DNA of 16,602 nt, taken from contig DDIK01000052.1 of assembly GCA_002338505.1 (NCBI GenBank), positions 1-16,602 on the forward strand, in the 5' to 3' direction. Below the pieces are notes generated by a model. That model did no database searches and was not told where the DNA came from. It saw nothing but the letters and a program-made list of their open reading frames with translations. Positions 7,313-14,482 of the stretch are shown here, piece after piece; within the stretch, counting starts at the first letter, position 1, and each line of letters begins with the position of its first letter. This DNA is from Bacteriovorax sp. UBA1852 (GTDB lineage: Bacteria; Bdellovibrionota; Bacteriovoracia; Bacteriovoracales; Bacteriovoracaceae). The position numbers and the translations under genes are program-made.

Positions 7313-7939
7313 CTAATCTAAATGATATATTTCCATAATATTTGCAAGAATCTTATCAAAGTTAATTTCTAAATCGATAATTTGGCCTGAGCTTAAATCA
7401 AAAACCCAACCATGAACTTTTATCTTTCTCTCTCTATTAGCTTTTTGAATAGAAGATGTCTTAATTACATTTATACATTGTTCAACAACATTGAGTTCAA
7501 TTAAGCGCTTATATCTCTCTTCTTCATTTTCAATCGCCATAAGCTCATCAGAGTGTAGGCGATAAACATCACGAATATTTCTAAGCCAGGGGTTTAATAT
7601 ACCAAGGTCAGCACTTTGCATTGCAGCCTTCACTCCACCACAACCATAGTGACCACAAATGATAATATCATTCACTTTGAGATGCTCTAGAGCGTAAGTA
7701 ATTACACTCATCGCACTTAAATCGGTATTAGGGACTAGATTTGCAATATTTCTGTGAACGAAGGCTTCCCCAGGTCCAACTCCCATCATCTCTTCAGCCG
7801 TCACCCTACTATCAGAACATCCTATATAGAGAATGCTAGGACTTTGGCCTTTTGCTAGATTCGTAAAGTAATCCTTATCTAGTTCGAGTTTTGATTCAAC
7901 CCATTTCTTATTATTCTTGATTATTTCTTTAATCTTCAT
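7313..7939 (-). CDS. can: Beta-class carbonic anhydrase
   Basis: Zinc enzyme interconverting CO2 and bicarbonate, probably cytoplasmic since no signal peptide is seen. The 208-residue length is typical of beta-class enzymes. The zinc ligands are visible: Cys41 in CSDSR, His97 and Cys100 in GHYGCGG. The Asp43/Arg45 dyad that gates the active site is present, as are the GEAFVHRNIANLV segment (57-69) and the ITYALEHLKV helix (80-89). A second motif set is absent, so this is one domain. The ATG has GAAAGG upstream and starts 11 bases after the stop of the DUF4129-like gene, which makes it the apparent last gene of the moxR operon. Its role there is unclear; it may simply supply bicarbonate to biosynthesis while sharing a promoter. 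Confidence 0.97.
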   Translation of the reverse strand: MKIKEIIKNNKKWVESKLELDKDYFTNLAKGQSPSILYIGCSDSRVTAEEMMGVGPGEAFVHRNIANLVPNTDLSAMSVITYALEHLKVNDIIICGHYGCGGVKAAMQSADLGILNPWLRNIRDVYRLHSDELMAIENEEERYKRLIELNVVEQCINVIKTSSIQKANRERKIKVHGWVFDLSSGQIIDLEINFDKILANIMEIYHLD

Positions 7940-7950
7940 AAATTACCTTT

Positions 7951-9513
7951 CTAAATAGCAATATCTCTTAGGATATTTGTCATAGATTTAGAATATCTGA
8001 TCCAATCAGACTTCGTCACCTCTTTATCTTCATAGAACGCATAGCAAAACAAGTCTGTCACGATTTCTGTATCTTTATATATTTTAGTGTTTTTTGAGAA
8101 ATTCTCAAGAAAGAGAATATAAGGCGGCGGAGCCTTTAAAGGTAGATAGCGACTACTCTCAATGAGAGTGTGAAATTCTTGATAATTCTTTATTAAAGCT
8201 TCTCTATAAGTCATCTTCTTTATGTCAGTTAGTCTCTTTAAAAGCTGTTTTGCCTCTTTGGCTTCATCGAAGCCATCTCTTTGATGGTAAAGAGTGTCTT
8301 CTTTTTTAAAGTAGCGCTGAAGAAAATAAAATATAATAAGGATCAATATAATTATTAATCCTGCTTTAATTTTTTCATAGTAAGAAGAGAACGCATCATC
8401 CTTAATTTTCTTCTCCTGCTCTTGTGCAACGGGGACATTACTAAGATCATTCAACACCTGATTTAGTTCAGAGTCATCTATGATTTCAAGTTTTGAAATT
8501 GTCCTTTCCATGTCAAAAATTTCATCAGAGATATCTTGTGCTACATCATCGCTTAAATTATGCCCATGAGACTCTATTGACTCGAGAGTTTTTTTAAGTT
8601 CACCGTAGCGACTAAGTTTATTTTTTAAATTATCATCAAGGCTTAAGTCTCCCTCTTTTATCATTTTAGTGATTTCAGCCCTCTTACTAGCTCCTTGTTT
8701 GAGAATATTCTTAATAGCGTTATGATCAATGGGATCGTCCACTTTAGTATGCAATATTTCTTGGTAATATTTCTTCAATAGCTCTTTAAAGTCATTTTGA
8801 TCATCACTCTTTATGAGAGTTGTTGTCATGAAAAATGAAATAGTGAATAGTACAAAGAAAAGTAAGATTGCATTTACAAAACCTTTATTATTCTCTTTTT
8901 CATATAGACCCTTATGTGAAAGATCATCGTAGAAGTATTTCTTAACATTAATCTTATGCACTCTTTCAATTAAGAAAAATCCATAGAACATTAATAGAAG
9001 TATAAATAGAATACTAATTTGATTTATCTCAAGAATATTTGCAGCAATAAAGAATAGAGCAAAACTCACTTTTAGTTGCTTCACATAACTTATATTTAAC
9101 ATAATGAGAATACTTAAAGAGTAGATCATAAAAGGAGCTAGATCTGGTTTTGCGAAATAGTAAACAAAGATAATACAGAGAGCTGATGAGATGAATCTTT
9201 TAGATTTTTCCTTTAGTGACATATGCCTAATATAGCGTTCTTCGTTATTTATCTCTTGATATTTCTTACTCTTTCTCCCCTCTCCCATAATAAGAACAGA
9301 TGTGCTTTTTTCTAGTAGACTAGGTCCTGAAGGCATAAAAAATACGATATTATCCATCTTACTTCTCACAACAAAGCAAGCATAGAAAAGAGGAATTAAA
9401 TAAATAGCAATCAAATCAATCGAAATAATTTGCATAAGGCAAAGAGACATTATAATAATCACGCTGACAATGAATTCGTTATGAATAGAATAAAGGGAGC
9501 TATTTTTATTCAC
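7951..9513 (-). CDS. Multi-spanning membrane protein with DUF4129-like tail, no transglutaminase core
   Basis: I do not recognise a named function. Hydrophobic helices lie near residues 12-48, 108-122, 125-142, 150-183 and 211-233. A charged, mostly helical segment (about 234-382) without obvious catalytic residues follows, then a further helix (383-400) and a soluble tail (about 405-520). The tail, with its LLKRLTDIKKMTYREAL start and repeated short helices, resembles the DUF4129 domain that ends TgpA-type proteins. TgpA proteins have five or six helices, a transglutaminase core with Cys-His-Asp, one helix and DUF4129. Here the core is replaced by a helical, Lys/Asp/Glu-rich region containing only histidines near 256, 264, 316 and 318 and no cysteine. 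The start is GTG, overlapping the DUF58 stop in GTGA, which implies translational coupling to moxR-DUF58. The DUF4129 call is from pattern only. Confidence 0.7.
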   Translation of the reverse strand: MNKNSSLYSIHNEFIVSVIIIMSLCLMQIISIDLIAIYLIPLFYACFVVRSKMDNIVFFMPSGPSLLEKSTSVLIMGEGRKSKKYQEINNEERYIRHMSLKEKSKRFISSALCIIFVYYFAKPDLAPFMIYSLSILIMLNISYVKQLKVSFALFFIAANILEINQISILFILLLMFYGFFLIERVHKINVKKYFYDDLSHKGLYEKENNKGFVNAILLFFVLFTISFFMTTTLIKSDDQNDFKELLKKYYQEILHTKVDDPIDHNAIKNILKQGASKRAEITKMIKEGDLSLDDNLKNKLSRYGELKKTLESIESHGHNLSDDVAQDISDEIFDMERTISKLEIIDDSELNQVLNDLSNVPVAQEQEKKIKDDAFSSYYEKIKAGLIIILILIIFYFLQRYFKKEDTLYHQRDGFDEAKEAKQLLKRLTDIKKMTYREALIKNYQEFHTLIESSRYLPLKAPPPYILFLENFSKNTKIYKDTEIVTDLFCYAFYEDKEVTKSDWIRYSKSMTNILRDIAI

Positions 9514-10874
9514 AGATCATCAGTCCTTAGATCCTCTATGTAGCAATTCTCATTATTTATTCGTATGATATTGTACTTAAAATTATTACTTTGATTCTTT
9601 TTTAAATAAGGTAGTAATTTTTCATCTGTTATTTTCTTAAGACTACTTAATAAAACAAAGAACTCTTTATGCTCAGGTTTATTGTAATACTTATATGGAT
9701 CAATAAGAAAAAGTCTGACTTTATTAAAAGATGAAGTTCTTCTTAAAATTTCATAGTCTTCAATACTTCTTAAGGCCTGTACAAACGTCGACAAGTAAAA
9801 GACATTAGTATCTCTCTCTATTACATGACTTAAGGGATATGCATATTCCTTCTTATCTGAAAGTCCTTGAGTAGCAATTGTCTTTTCTAGAAGCTCGAGA
9901 TGGCTTCTTCCTGTTTGATAATGAATGAAGAAGTTTTGTGAGATAACTGACACAAGATTACCTGAGTGATTATGCATATTAGCAACAGAGAGGCATATAT
10001 CTTTAAGATATTCCCATGTTGAATGAGCACCTTTTCCAAAATGTTTAATCTTATCAAGATCTAAAATGATAAGGACTTTCGCGTTAGTATCTTTTTCATA
10101 TTCGTTTAAAATAAGTTTATGTTGTTTCAAGGACAGTTTCCAGTTCACCTTTTTAATGGGCTCACCAGGTACATATTCCTTTGTTCCAATAAAATTAGAT
10201 GATTCACCTCGAACTTGAATATTATACTTTCCTCCTAAATTAGAATGAGTATCATTTACTTCATCAGAAATAGGAAGTTCATTCACTTTTGGTAGTACAT
10301 TCATCATTTCTAGTTGTTGATATTCAATATCAAATCGAAATAAATTCAAGGGATCTGAGATATAAGTCATCAGTGGCCCAGTTTCTTTAAACCCCATTCC
10401 TGTATTAACTTTTATCTCAATATCTTTTTGATAAATGGTATTAGCGTTTATTCTCTCAATTTCAAATGTAACAACACCATCTTCAGTCGCTGCAAAAATA
10501 TCAACAAAATGAATGTTACTCAATTTAAAATTTGTTGGATTAGAAACCTTGTAAGTCACAAAGGTCATCTCATTTTCAAATACAGTCTCTTTCATTATTC
10601 GACGAACACGAACTCTTTTAACCTGAGACTTTATTAAAAAGAAAGTAATAAGAAGATACAGCATAAGTGCTGAGGATAGAGAATAGAGAAATGTAGAATC
10701 TTTTAAAATGGCAGTTATTAAAAGTAGAATGAAAAATAATATAAAAAGAGGAAATGATTCAAAAAGTCCTAAATTATAATGATAAATTCCAGAGAGACCT
10801 TGAAATTTCTTCTTTAAGGCAAAAGACCGTAAAAGCCTTGGAGGGGTTACTTTGACTCTTACACCTCTATTCAT
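9510..10874 (-). CDS. DUF58 protein, MoxR partner
   Basis: Membrane-anchored DUF58 protein, the usual neighbour and probable client or partner of MoxR ATPases. A basic N-terminus precedes two membrane helices (about 41-57 and 60-81). A beta-rich segment (95-185) resembles the extracellular-type module found before DUF58. The DUF58 signature follows at 230-262: GTKEYVPGEPIKKVNWKLSL and then ILNEYEKD, corresponding to the family's REYxPGDxxRxIxW and VREFE. A VWA-like strand, KVLIILDLD (266-274), comes next. The 454-residue length fits the longer family members. The gene overlaps moxR upstream by four bases (ATGA) and the membrane-protein gene downstream by four (GTGA). In other bacteria such operons affect envelope integrity, stress tolerance or periplasmic protein maturation; the role here is not visible. 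Base composition is very AT-rich, like its neighbours. Confidence 0.9.
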   Translation of the reverse strand: MNRGVRVKVTPPRLLRSFALKKKFQGLSGIYHYNLGLFESFPLFILFFILLLITAILKDSTFLYSLSSALMLYLLITFFLIKSQVKRVRVRRIMKETVFENEMTFVTYKVSNPTNFKLSNIHFVDIFAATEDGVVTFEIERINANTIYQKDIEIKVNTGMGFKETGPLMTYISDPLNLFRFDIEYQQLEMMNVLPKVNELPISDEVNDTHSNLGGKYNIQVRGESSNFIGTKEYVPGEPIKKVNWKLSLKQHKLILNEYEKDTNAKVLIILDLDKIKHFGKGAHSTWEYLKDICLSVANMHNHSGNLVSVISQNFFIHYQTGRSHLELLEKTIATQGLSDKKEYAYPLSHVIERDTNVFYLSTFVQALRSIEDYEILRRTSSFNKVRLFLIDPYKYYNKPEHKEFFVLLSSLKKITDEKLLPYLKKNQSNNFKYNIIRINNENCYIEDLRTDDL

Positions 10875-11806
10875 AATATAGGAGCTTTAACTTTTGTTAA
10901 AATATCTCTTATGATTTCATTTGTCGTTTCTCCACTAAAGTGAGACTGAGAGTTCAAGCTAACTCTATGACTTAAAACGAATTCACATAGTTCAAATATA
11001 TCTCTTGGAAGAACTGTTTCTCTACCATCTAAAAAGGCATAGGCTCTTGCAGTATGTGCTAATGCCAGAGGACCTCTTGGAGACGCTCCCATCTTAAGTT
11101 TCTTATGATCCCTGGTCATCGATACAATATCAAGAATATAGTTGTAGACAGAATCTGGAATTTTAATATTTTTGACATAATCTCTTATCTCAATAAACTC
11201 TTGATCACTAAGAACCTTCTTTACGTCTTTATAAGGATCTCTAGACTCTCGAGACTTTAAAAGTTTAAATTCATCATCTCTCTCAGGATACCCAAGACTG
11301 AGCTTCATATAGAAGCGGTCAAGCTGAGCTTCCGGTAAATTAAATGTTCCATATTGCTCGACTGGGTTTTGGGTTGCAATGACAAAGAAGAGATCATGAA
11401 GATCATTTGAAGTTTTTTCAACCGTGATTTGCTTTTCGGCCATGGCCTCTAAAAGTGCTGATTGAGTTCTAGGTGTCGCTCGATTTATTTCATCAGCTAG
11501 AAAAAGCGTTGTAAAAAGTGGACCCTTTCTAAAGTAGAACTTCTTTGCTTCTTCATCATAAATCGTCGTCCCAAGAATATCACTTGGAAGCATATCGGGA
11601 GTAAACTGAACTCTATTGTATTTAACGTCAATGATTTGAGAAAGAGTTTTACTGAGAACAGTCTTTCCATTACCTGGAACATCTTCAAGAAGAACATGAC
11701 CACCTGCAATCCAACAGGAAAGAATTTTCTTAAGCTCTTCACTCTTTCCAAAGATTACTTTAGACATTTCTTCATTAATTTTATTAAAAACTGAGTTTCC
11801 TTCCAT
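10871..11806 (-). CDS. moxR: MoxR-family AAA+ ATPase
   Basis: Chaperone-like AAA+ ATPase of the MoxR family, acting in the cytoplasm on membrane or metal-dependent partner proteins. The 311 residues show Walker A EDVPGNGKT (41-49), the family segment RVQFTPDMLPSDILG (65-79), Walker B LFLADEINRA (101-110), sensor 1 ATQNPVEQYGTF (144-155), and LPEAQLDRF with the expected arginine finger Arg164. The C-terminal lid has the typical GASPRGPLAL motif. Length and motifs are standard, so the enzyme should be active. The ATG has a GAGGTGG ribosome binding site. It is the first gene of the moxR-DUF58-membrane protein-carbonic anhydrase operon and is divergent from the antiporter gene. No VWA-domain (BatA/BatB) gene is attached, unlike the aerotolerance operons of many bacteria. 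Confidence 0.96.
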   Translation of the reverse strand: MEGNSVFNKINEEMSKVIFGKSEELKKILSCWIAGGHVLLEDVPGNGKTVLSKTLSQIIDVKYNRVQFTPDMLPSDILGTTIYDEEAKKFYFRKGPLFTTLFLADEINRATPRTQSALLEAMAEKQITVEKTSNDLHDLFFVIATQNPVEQYGTFNLPEAQLDRFYMKLSLGYPERDDEFKLLKSRESRDPYKDVKKVLSDQEFIEIRDYVKNIKIPDSVYNYILDIVSMTRDHKKLKMGASPRGPLALAHTARAYAFLDGRETVLPRDIFELCEFVLSHRVSLNSQSHFSGETTNEIIRDILTKVKAPIL

Positions 11807-11913
11807 TCATCACCACCTCTTATAATTCTAACTAAATACACACGGCGCAGCAATACGAAAACTTCTTCATAAACGACCAAAATAGTTTACAGTGCATCAT
11901 TCTTAAACCAAAC

Positions 11914-11940
11914 TATAATGGTATAGATTTATAACGAGGA
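11914..11940 (+). promoter_or_regulatory. -10 element and ribosome binding site that set the antiporter start
   Basis: A perfect TATAAT at 11914-11919 is followed by GAGGA at 11936-11940, seven bases before the CTG at 11948. Transcription from this -10 element would begin near 11926 and include the Shine-Dalgarno sequence. No ATG, GTG or TTG is in frame between the upstream stop (TAG at 11924-11926) and the ATG at 12086, so these signals point to CTG. There is no clear -35 hexamer. Confidence 0.45.
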
Positions 11941-11947
11941 AATAAAA

Positions 11948-13090
11948 CTGGAAAAGCTATCAATTTTCACAGATCTTGAATATTTAGCAATTTTTGCCTT
12001 AGTACTTATATTACCTAAGATTCTTTTACGCTTTAAGCTTCCATCTGGTATTACGGCACTCGCGATTGGTGTTCTTGCTGGAATAATGGACCCAACAATA
12101 AAGGCCGATCCTCTATTTAGATTTTTGTCTCAAATTGGAATTACCTCATTATTTGTATTCGCAGGTTTAGAAGTTAACATAAAAGAACTTAATGAAGATA
12201 AGGGATATCTGACGCGATATCTTGCAAAGTCGACTCTATTATTGGGTGTTATAGCATATGCATTTTCACAGTTCTTTTCCGTGCCATTTCAAGAGTCCTT
12301 TATACTTTCATTAGGGATCTTTACCCCATCTGCCGGTTTTATTCTTAACTCTCTTCATTCATTTAAAATGACTGAGGATCATGAATATTGGATTAAGTCT
12401 AAAGCGATTAGTAAAGAAGTCATCGCTATCGTCCTACTCTTCTTGGCGCTCCAAGGTAACAATGCTCAATCTCTTATCATTTCTCTAGCTTTCTATATTG
12501 GTCTTATATTTTTCTTACCAAAAATATTTAGACTATTTTTCAAGTTTGTTTCACCTTATGCACCAAACTCAGAAGTACCATTTCTTATAGCACTAGCCTT
12601 AATCTCTGGAGTAATATCAAAGGAGCTCGGAGCTTACTATCTTGTAGGGGCTTTTCTTGTCGGTATTGTGAGTTCAAGGTTTAAAGATGAGATCTTTCGT
12701 GAAGATGAAGAGATTATTTTTAAGTCACTTAGTAGTTTCTTTACTGTATTTCTTCCATTTTACTTTTTCTATGCAGGACTTAAAATCTCTCTAAAAGAAT
12801 TCCAGATTGAAGCTCTCTACATAGGAATTGCTGCTCTTATTATTTTTGTACCTCTTAGAGTAATACTCATTTCAACAAGTATTAAGATGTTTTTAAAAGA
12901 TGTAAAAGAGAAAGCTTATGGAATTTCGGCATCGTTAATGCCAACTCTTATTTTCGGACTAGTTATAGCAACGATCTTAAAAGAGAGAGGAATAATTGAT
13001 ATAAAATATGTTTATGCACTAATCATTTATACGATTTTAACAAGCTTATTACCTACAGTTCTATTTTCTTTTAAGAAGGCTAAGTCTTAA
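11948..13090 (+). CDS. CPA2-type cation/proton antiporter, CTG start
   Basis: Inner-membrane protein of the monovalent cation:proton antiporter-2 family, about 380 residues and only the membrane domain, with no RCK/TrkA-N regulatory tail. Family landmarks are LPSGITALAIGVLAGI (31-46), FVFAGLEVNIKEL (69-81, the family's FxAGLE), TPSAG (126-130) in the unwound TM4 position, VGAFLVGIVSSR after residue 230, and FFYAGLKISLKEF. The first ATG in frame (12086) would remove TM1 and half of TM2, while the reading upstream to CTG 11948 is clearly homologous protein and has a good ribosome binding site, so I place the start there; it may still be an ATA or a sequence error. At TM5, where most relatives have Asp-Asp, Asn-Asp or Gln-Asp, this protein has Lys156-Glu157. 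Substrate (Na+, K+ or other) cannot be told. It overlaps convergent tatA by four bases. Confidence 0.88.
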   Translation: MEKLSIFTDLEYLAIFALVLILPKILLRFKLPSGITALAIGVLAGIMDPTIKADPLFRFLSQIGITSLFVFAGLEVNIKELNEDKGYLTRYLAKSTLLLGVIAYAFSQFFSVPFQESFILSLGIFTPSAGFILNSLHSFKMTEDHEYWIKSKAISKEVIAIVLLFLALQGNNAQSLIISLAFYIGLIFFLPKIFRLFFKFVSPYAPNSEVPFLIALALISGVISKELGAYYLVGAFLVGIVSSRFKDEIFREDEEIIFKSLSSFFTVFLPFYFFYAGLKISLKEFQIEALYIGIAALIIFVPLRVILISTSIKMFLKDVKEKAYGISASLMPTLIFGLVIATILKERGIIDIKYVYALIIYTILTSLLPTVLFSFKKAKS

Positions 13091-13266
13091 GCTTCTCGAC
13101 TCTCAGCAGTCGACTCAAGCTCTTCAGAGTCTTCTTTTAAGCCTTTTTTAAAGCTTGTTAGTCCCTGCCCGAGGCCTTTGGCCAGTTCAGGTATCTTCTT
13201 CGGTCCAAGAAATAGGAATGCAACAATACCAATTATTGCAAGCTCTGCTCCACCAAGTCCAAACAT
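13087..13266 (-). CDS. tatA: Sec-independent translocase subunit TatA
   Basis: A 59-residue protein with the full TatA pattern: an N-terminal FGLGGAEL lead with Glu8, a membrane helix at about 5-20, the hinge FLGPKKIPELAKGLG (19-33), an amphipathic helix GQGLTSFKKGLKE (33-45) and a short acidic tail ending near 59. TatA oligomerises in the inner membrane with TatC to carry folded proteins across. The ATG (13264-13266) has AGGAG seven bases upstream. A Glu at position 8 is commoner in TatB and some TatA, but the short tail favours TatA or a dual TatA/B. No tatB or tatC is nearby; isolated tatA genes are common in bacteria of this kind. The last four bases overlap the convergent antiporter gene. 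Confidence 0.92.
   Translation of the reverse strand: MFGLGGAELAIIGIVAFLFLGPKKIPELAKGLGQGLTSFKKGLKEDSEELESTAESREA
13112..13138 (+). terminator. Candidate antiporter terminator inside tatA
   Basis: GACTC (13112-13116), a ten-base loop, GAGTC (13127-13131) and then TTCTTTT lie 21 bases after the antiporter stop, within the tatA coding region on the other strand. A competing hairpin TCGACT/AGTCGA at 13096-13113 overlaps it. The stem is short, so confidence is low. Confidence 0.3.
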
Positions 13267-13475
13267 ACTAACTCCTCATCATGTTTATAATTGAATACTA
13301 ACACAAAAAATAGCCCCTCTAATCATTAAAGTAAGTTTATGTGATTACAGAACTTTACAACTAGCTTTACTTAAAACCTCTGCCAATAATATTAGCCAAA
13401 TCGAAAGTTCTTATAAATATCTAAGTATGAGTAACTATGTCGAAAGCGTTCAGAAATGCTCACAAAATGAGTGCA

Positions 13476-13484
13476 TGCTATAAT
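13476..13484 (+). promoter_or_regulatory. Extended -10 promoter for a small secreted-protein gene
   Basis: TGCTATAAT at 13476-13484 matches the extended -10 consensus TGnTATAAT exactly. Transcription should start about seven bases after the hexamer, at or next to the ATG at 13492-13494, so the transcript would have essentially no leader. No TTGACA-like element is needed for an extended -10 promoter and none is seen. Confidence 0.45.
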
Positions 13485-13491
13485 CCAGGCC

Positions 13492-13704
13492 ATGTTGAAA
13501 CTAAAAAACGTAGTATTTATCTTTATGTTTTTATCGCCTTCAATATCTGCAAGAGACCTTGCAGATATTAGAAGTCGTGCTATAGAACAATATGAAATAA
13601 GAAAAGAAAGAGAACTTCAAAAGATCATTGACCAACGAAGCGACAGTCCCAAATCAAAAGAAAGTCGGTCGCAGAAGAACTTAGAAAACGAATTACAACA
13701 ATGA
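13492..13704 (+). CDS. Small exported protein, unknown function, probably leaderless
   Basis: From ATG 13492 the 70-residue product begins with a basic, hydrophobic lead (MLKLKNVVFIFMFLSPSISA) and a likely cleavage after Ala20. The mature part is a highly charged, probably helical peptide of about 50 residues rich in Arg, Glu, Lys and Gln, without cysteine. No family is recognised. An in-frame GTG at 13471 would add seven residues, but it overlaps the extended -10 element, so the ATG is preferred. There is no Shine-Dalgarno sequence at a useful distance. The stop overlaps the end of the convergent gene by 12 bases. The signal-peptide pattern is the main evidence that this is a real gene. Confidence 0.6.
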   Translation: MLKLKNVVFIFMFLSPSISARDLADIRSRAIEQYEIRKERELQKIIDQRSDSPKSKESRSQKNLENELQQ

Positions 13705-14058
13705 CTTGTAATTATCCAAGACACATTTCTTAATAAACGCGTCATATTCTGAGCCTTCTAATGATACGAGAAAATTCTCTTTAACAGCATATTCATGGCA
13801 ATGCTCTTTATATTTTATTTCTGAGCATGATAGCCACTTATCCCAAAGATCTAACTCATTATTACAAAGTGAAGTCTCTGAGGGCTCAATTTCAAAACAC
13901 CAATCACCCCAGTTTGGATTACCATTATTGAAGACAAATTGGTTTAAAACCATTTCTACATCAGTATAGATACCAGCAGGCTTAAGACATTCGGCCATAG
14001 GAGCTGCATAGCTATTAGAAATAAAAATTACAAATAAGAATAGAACGACTTTTTTCAT
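13693..14058 (-). CDS. Small exported protein with six cysteines, unknown function
   Basis: The 121-residue product has a clear signal peptide (MKKVVLFLFVIFISNSYA, cleavage near Ala18 or Ala19). The mature domain of about 100 residues contains six cysteines (24, 54, 65, 78, 87, 112), an even number that suits three disulfides in the periplasm or outside the cell. Tryptophans cluster at 50, 53, 72 and 75. I do not recognise a family. The ATG has AGGAG eight bases upstream (AGGAGCTAAAATG), and the gene begins 25 bases after the stop of the preceding secreted-protein gene, so the two are probably cotranscribed. Confidence 0.8.
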   Translation of the reverse strand: MKKVVLFLFVIFISNSYAAPMAECLKPAGIYTDVEMVLNQFVFNNGNPNWGDWCFEIEPSETSLCNNELDLWDKWLSCSEIKYKEHCHEYAVKENFLVSLEGSEYDAFIKKCVLDNYKSLL

Positions 14059-14083
14059 TTTAGCTCCTAGATTTCTCTGATTA

Positions 14084-14386
14084 TTAATCGAGAATAATTT
14101 TCTGATTTTTCTTTACGAGAACACCTGATATTACCTCAGGAACCTCACAATCGTGACCATTGATTAAAGGAAAATCAACTCCAAGATCAACAACATCTAC
14201 TTTTGAAAGTGGACAAACTCCATAGACATTAAAAGAAGAAATTGAGTCATCTGAGACGACTGCTCTACAGTAAGTTAGAGAATCTGTTTCTACACTGACG
14301 ACATTCATTATGACTTGCGCCTCTTGATTATCACAGGCAAATGAAGAATTTAAAAATACTACGATAAAGAGAATAAATAATTTCAT
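14084..14386 (-). CDS. Small exported protein with four cysteines, unknown function
   Basis: I start this gene at ATG 14384-14386, where GGAG lies about eight bases upstream and the product opens with a normal signal peptide (MKLFILFIVVFLNSSFA, then Cys18). A longer reading from 14410 adds eight polar residues that spoil the signal and swallow the ribosome binding site. The mature part (about 83 residues) is beta-rich with cysteines at 18, 40, 58 and 80. Cys18 directly after the signal could be a lipidation site, but the preceding SFA lacks the Leu of a standard lipobox. No family is recognised. It is upstream of the six-cysteine gene in a likely two-gene unit. Confidence 0.8.
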   Translation of the reverse strand: MKLFILFIVVFLNSSFACDNQEAQVIMNVVSVETDSLTYCRAVVSDDSISSFNVYGVCPLSKVDVVDLGVDFPLINGHDCEVPEVISGVLVKKNQKIILD

Positions 14387-14482
14387 ATAATGGCTCCTAT
14401 TTTTTAACACTTGTATGACAGGAGATATGAAATGAAAATAGTTTATTATCTCTTTTGTTAAATTTACAAAATTACGATTAAA

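Noticed and set aside
11825..11853. TTGCTG-N17-TAGAAT on the minus strand upstream of moxR
   Set aside because: Spacing is ideal, but the predicted start would fall inside the moxR ribosome binding site, leaving about 12 bases of leader; not strong enough to list.
13471..13491. GTG start giving a 77-residue version of the small secreted protein
   Set aside because: It overlaps the extended -10 element, has no ribosome binding site, and adds polar residues before a good signal peptide.
14387..14410. Upstream start for the four-cysteine secreted protein
   Set aside because: It would include the ribosome binding site in the coding region and disturb the signal peptide; ATG 14384-14386 fits better.
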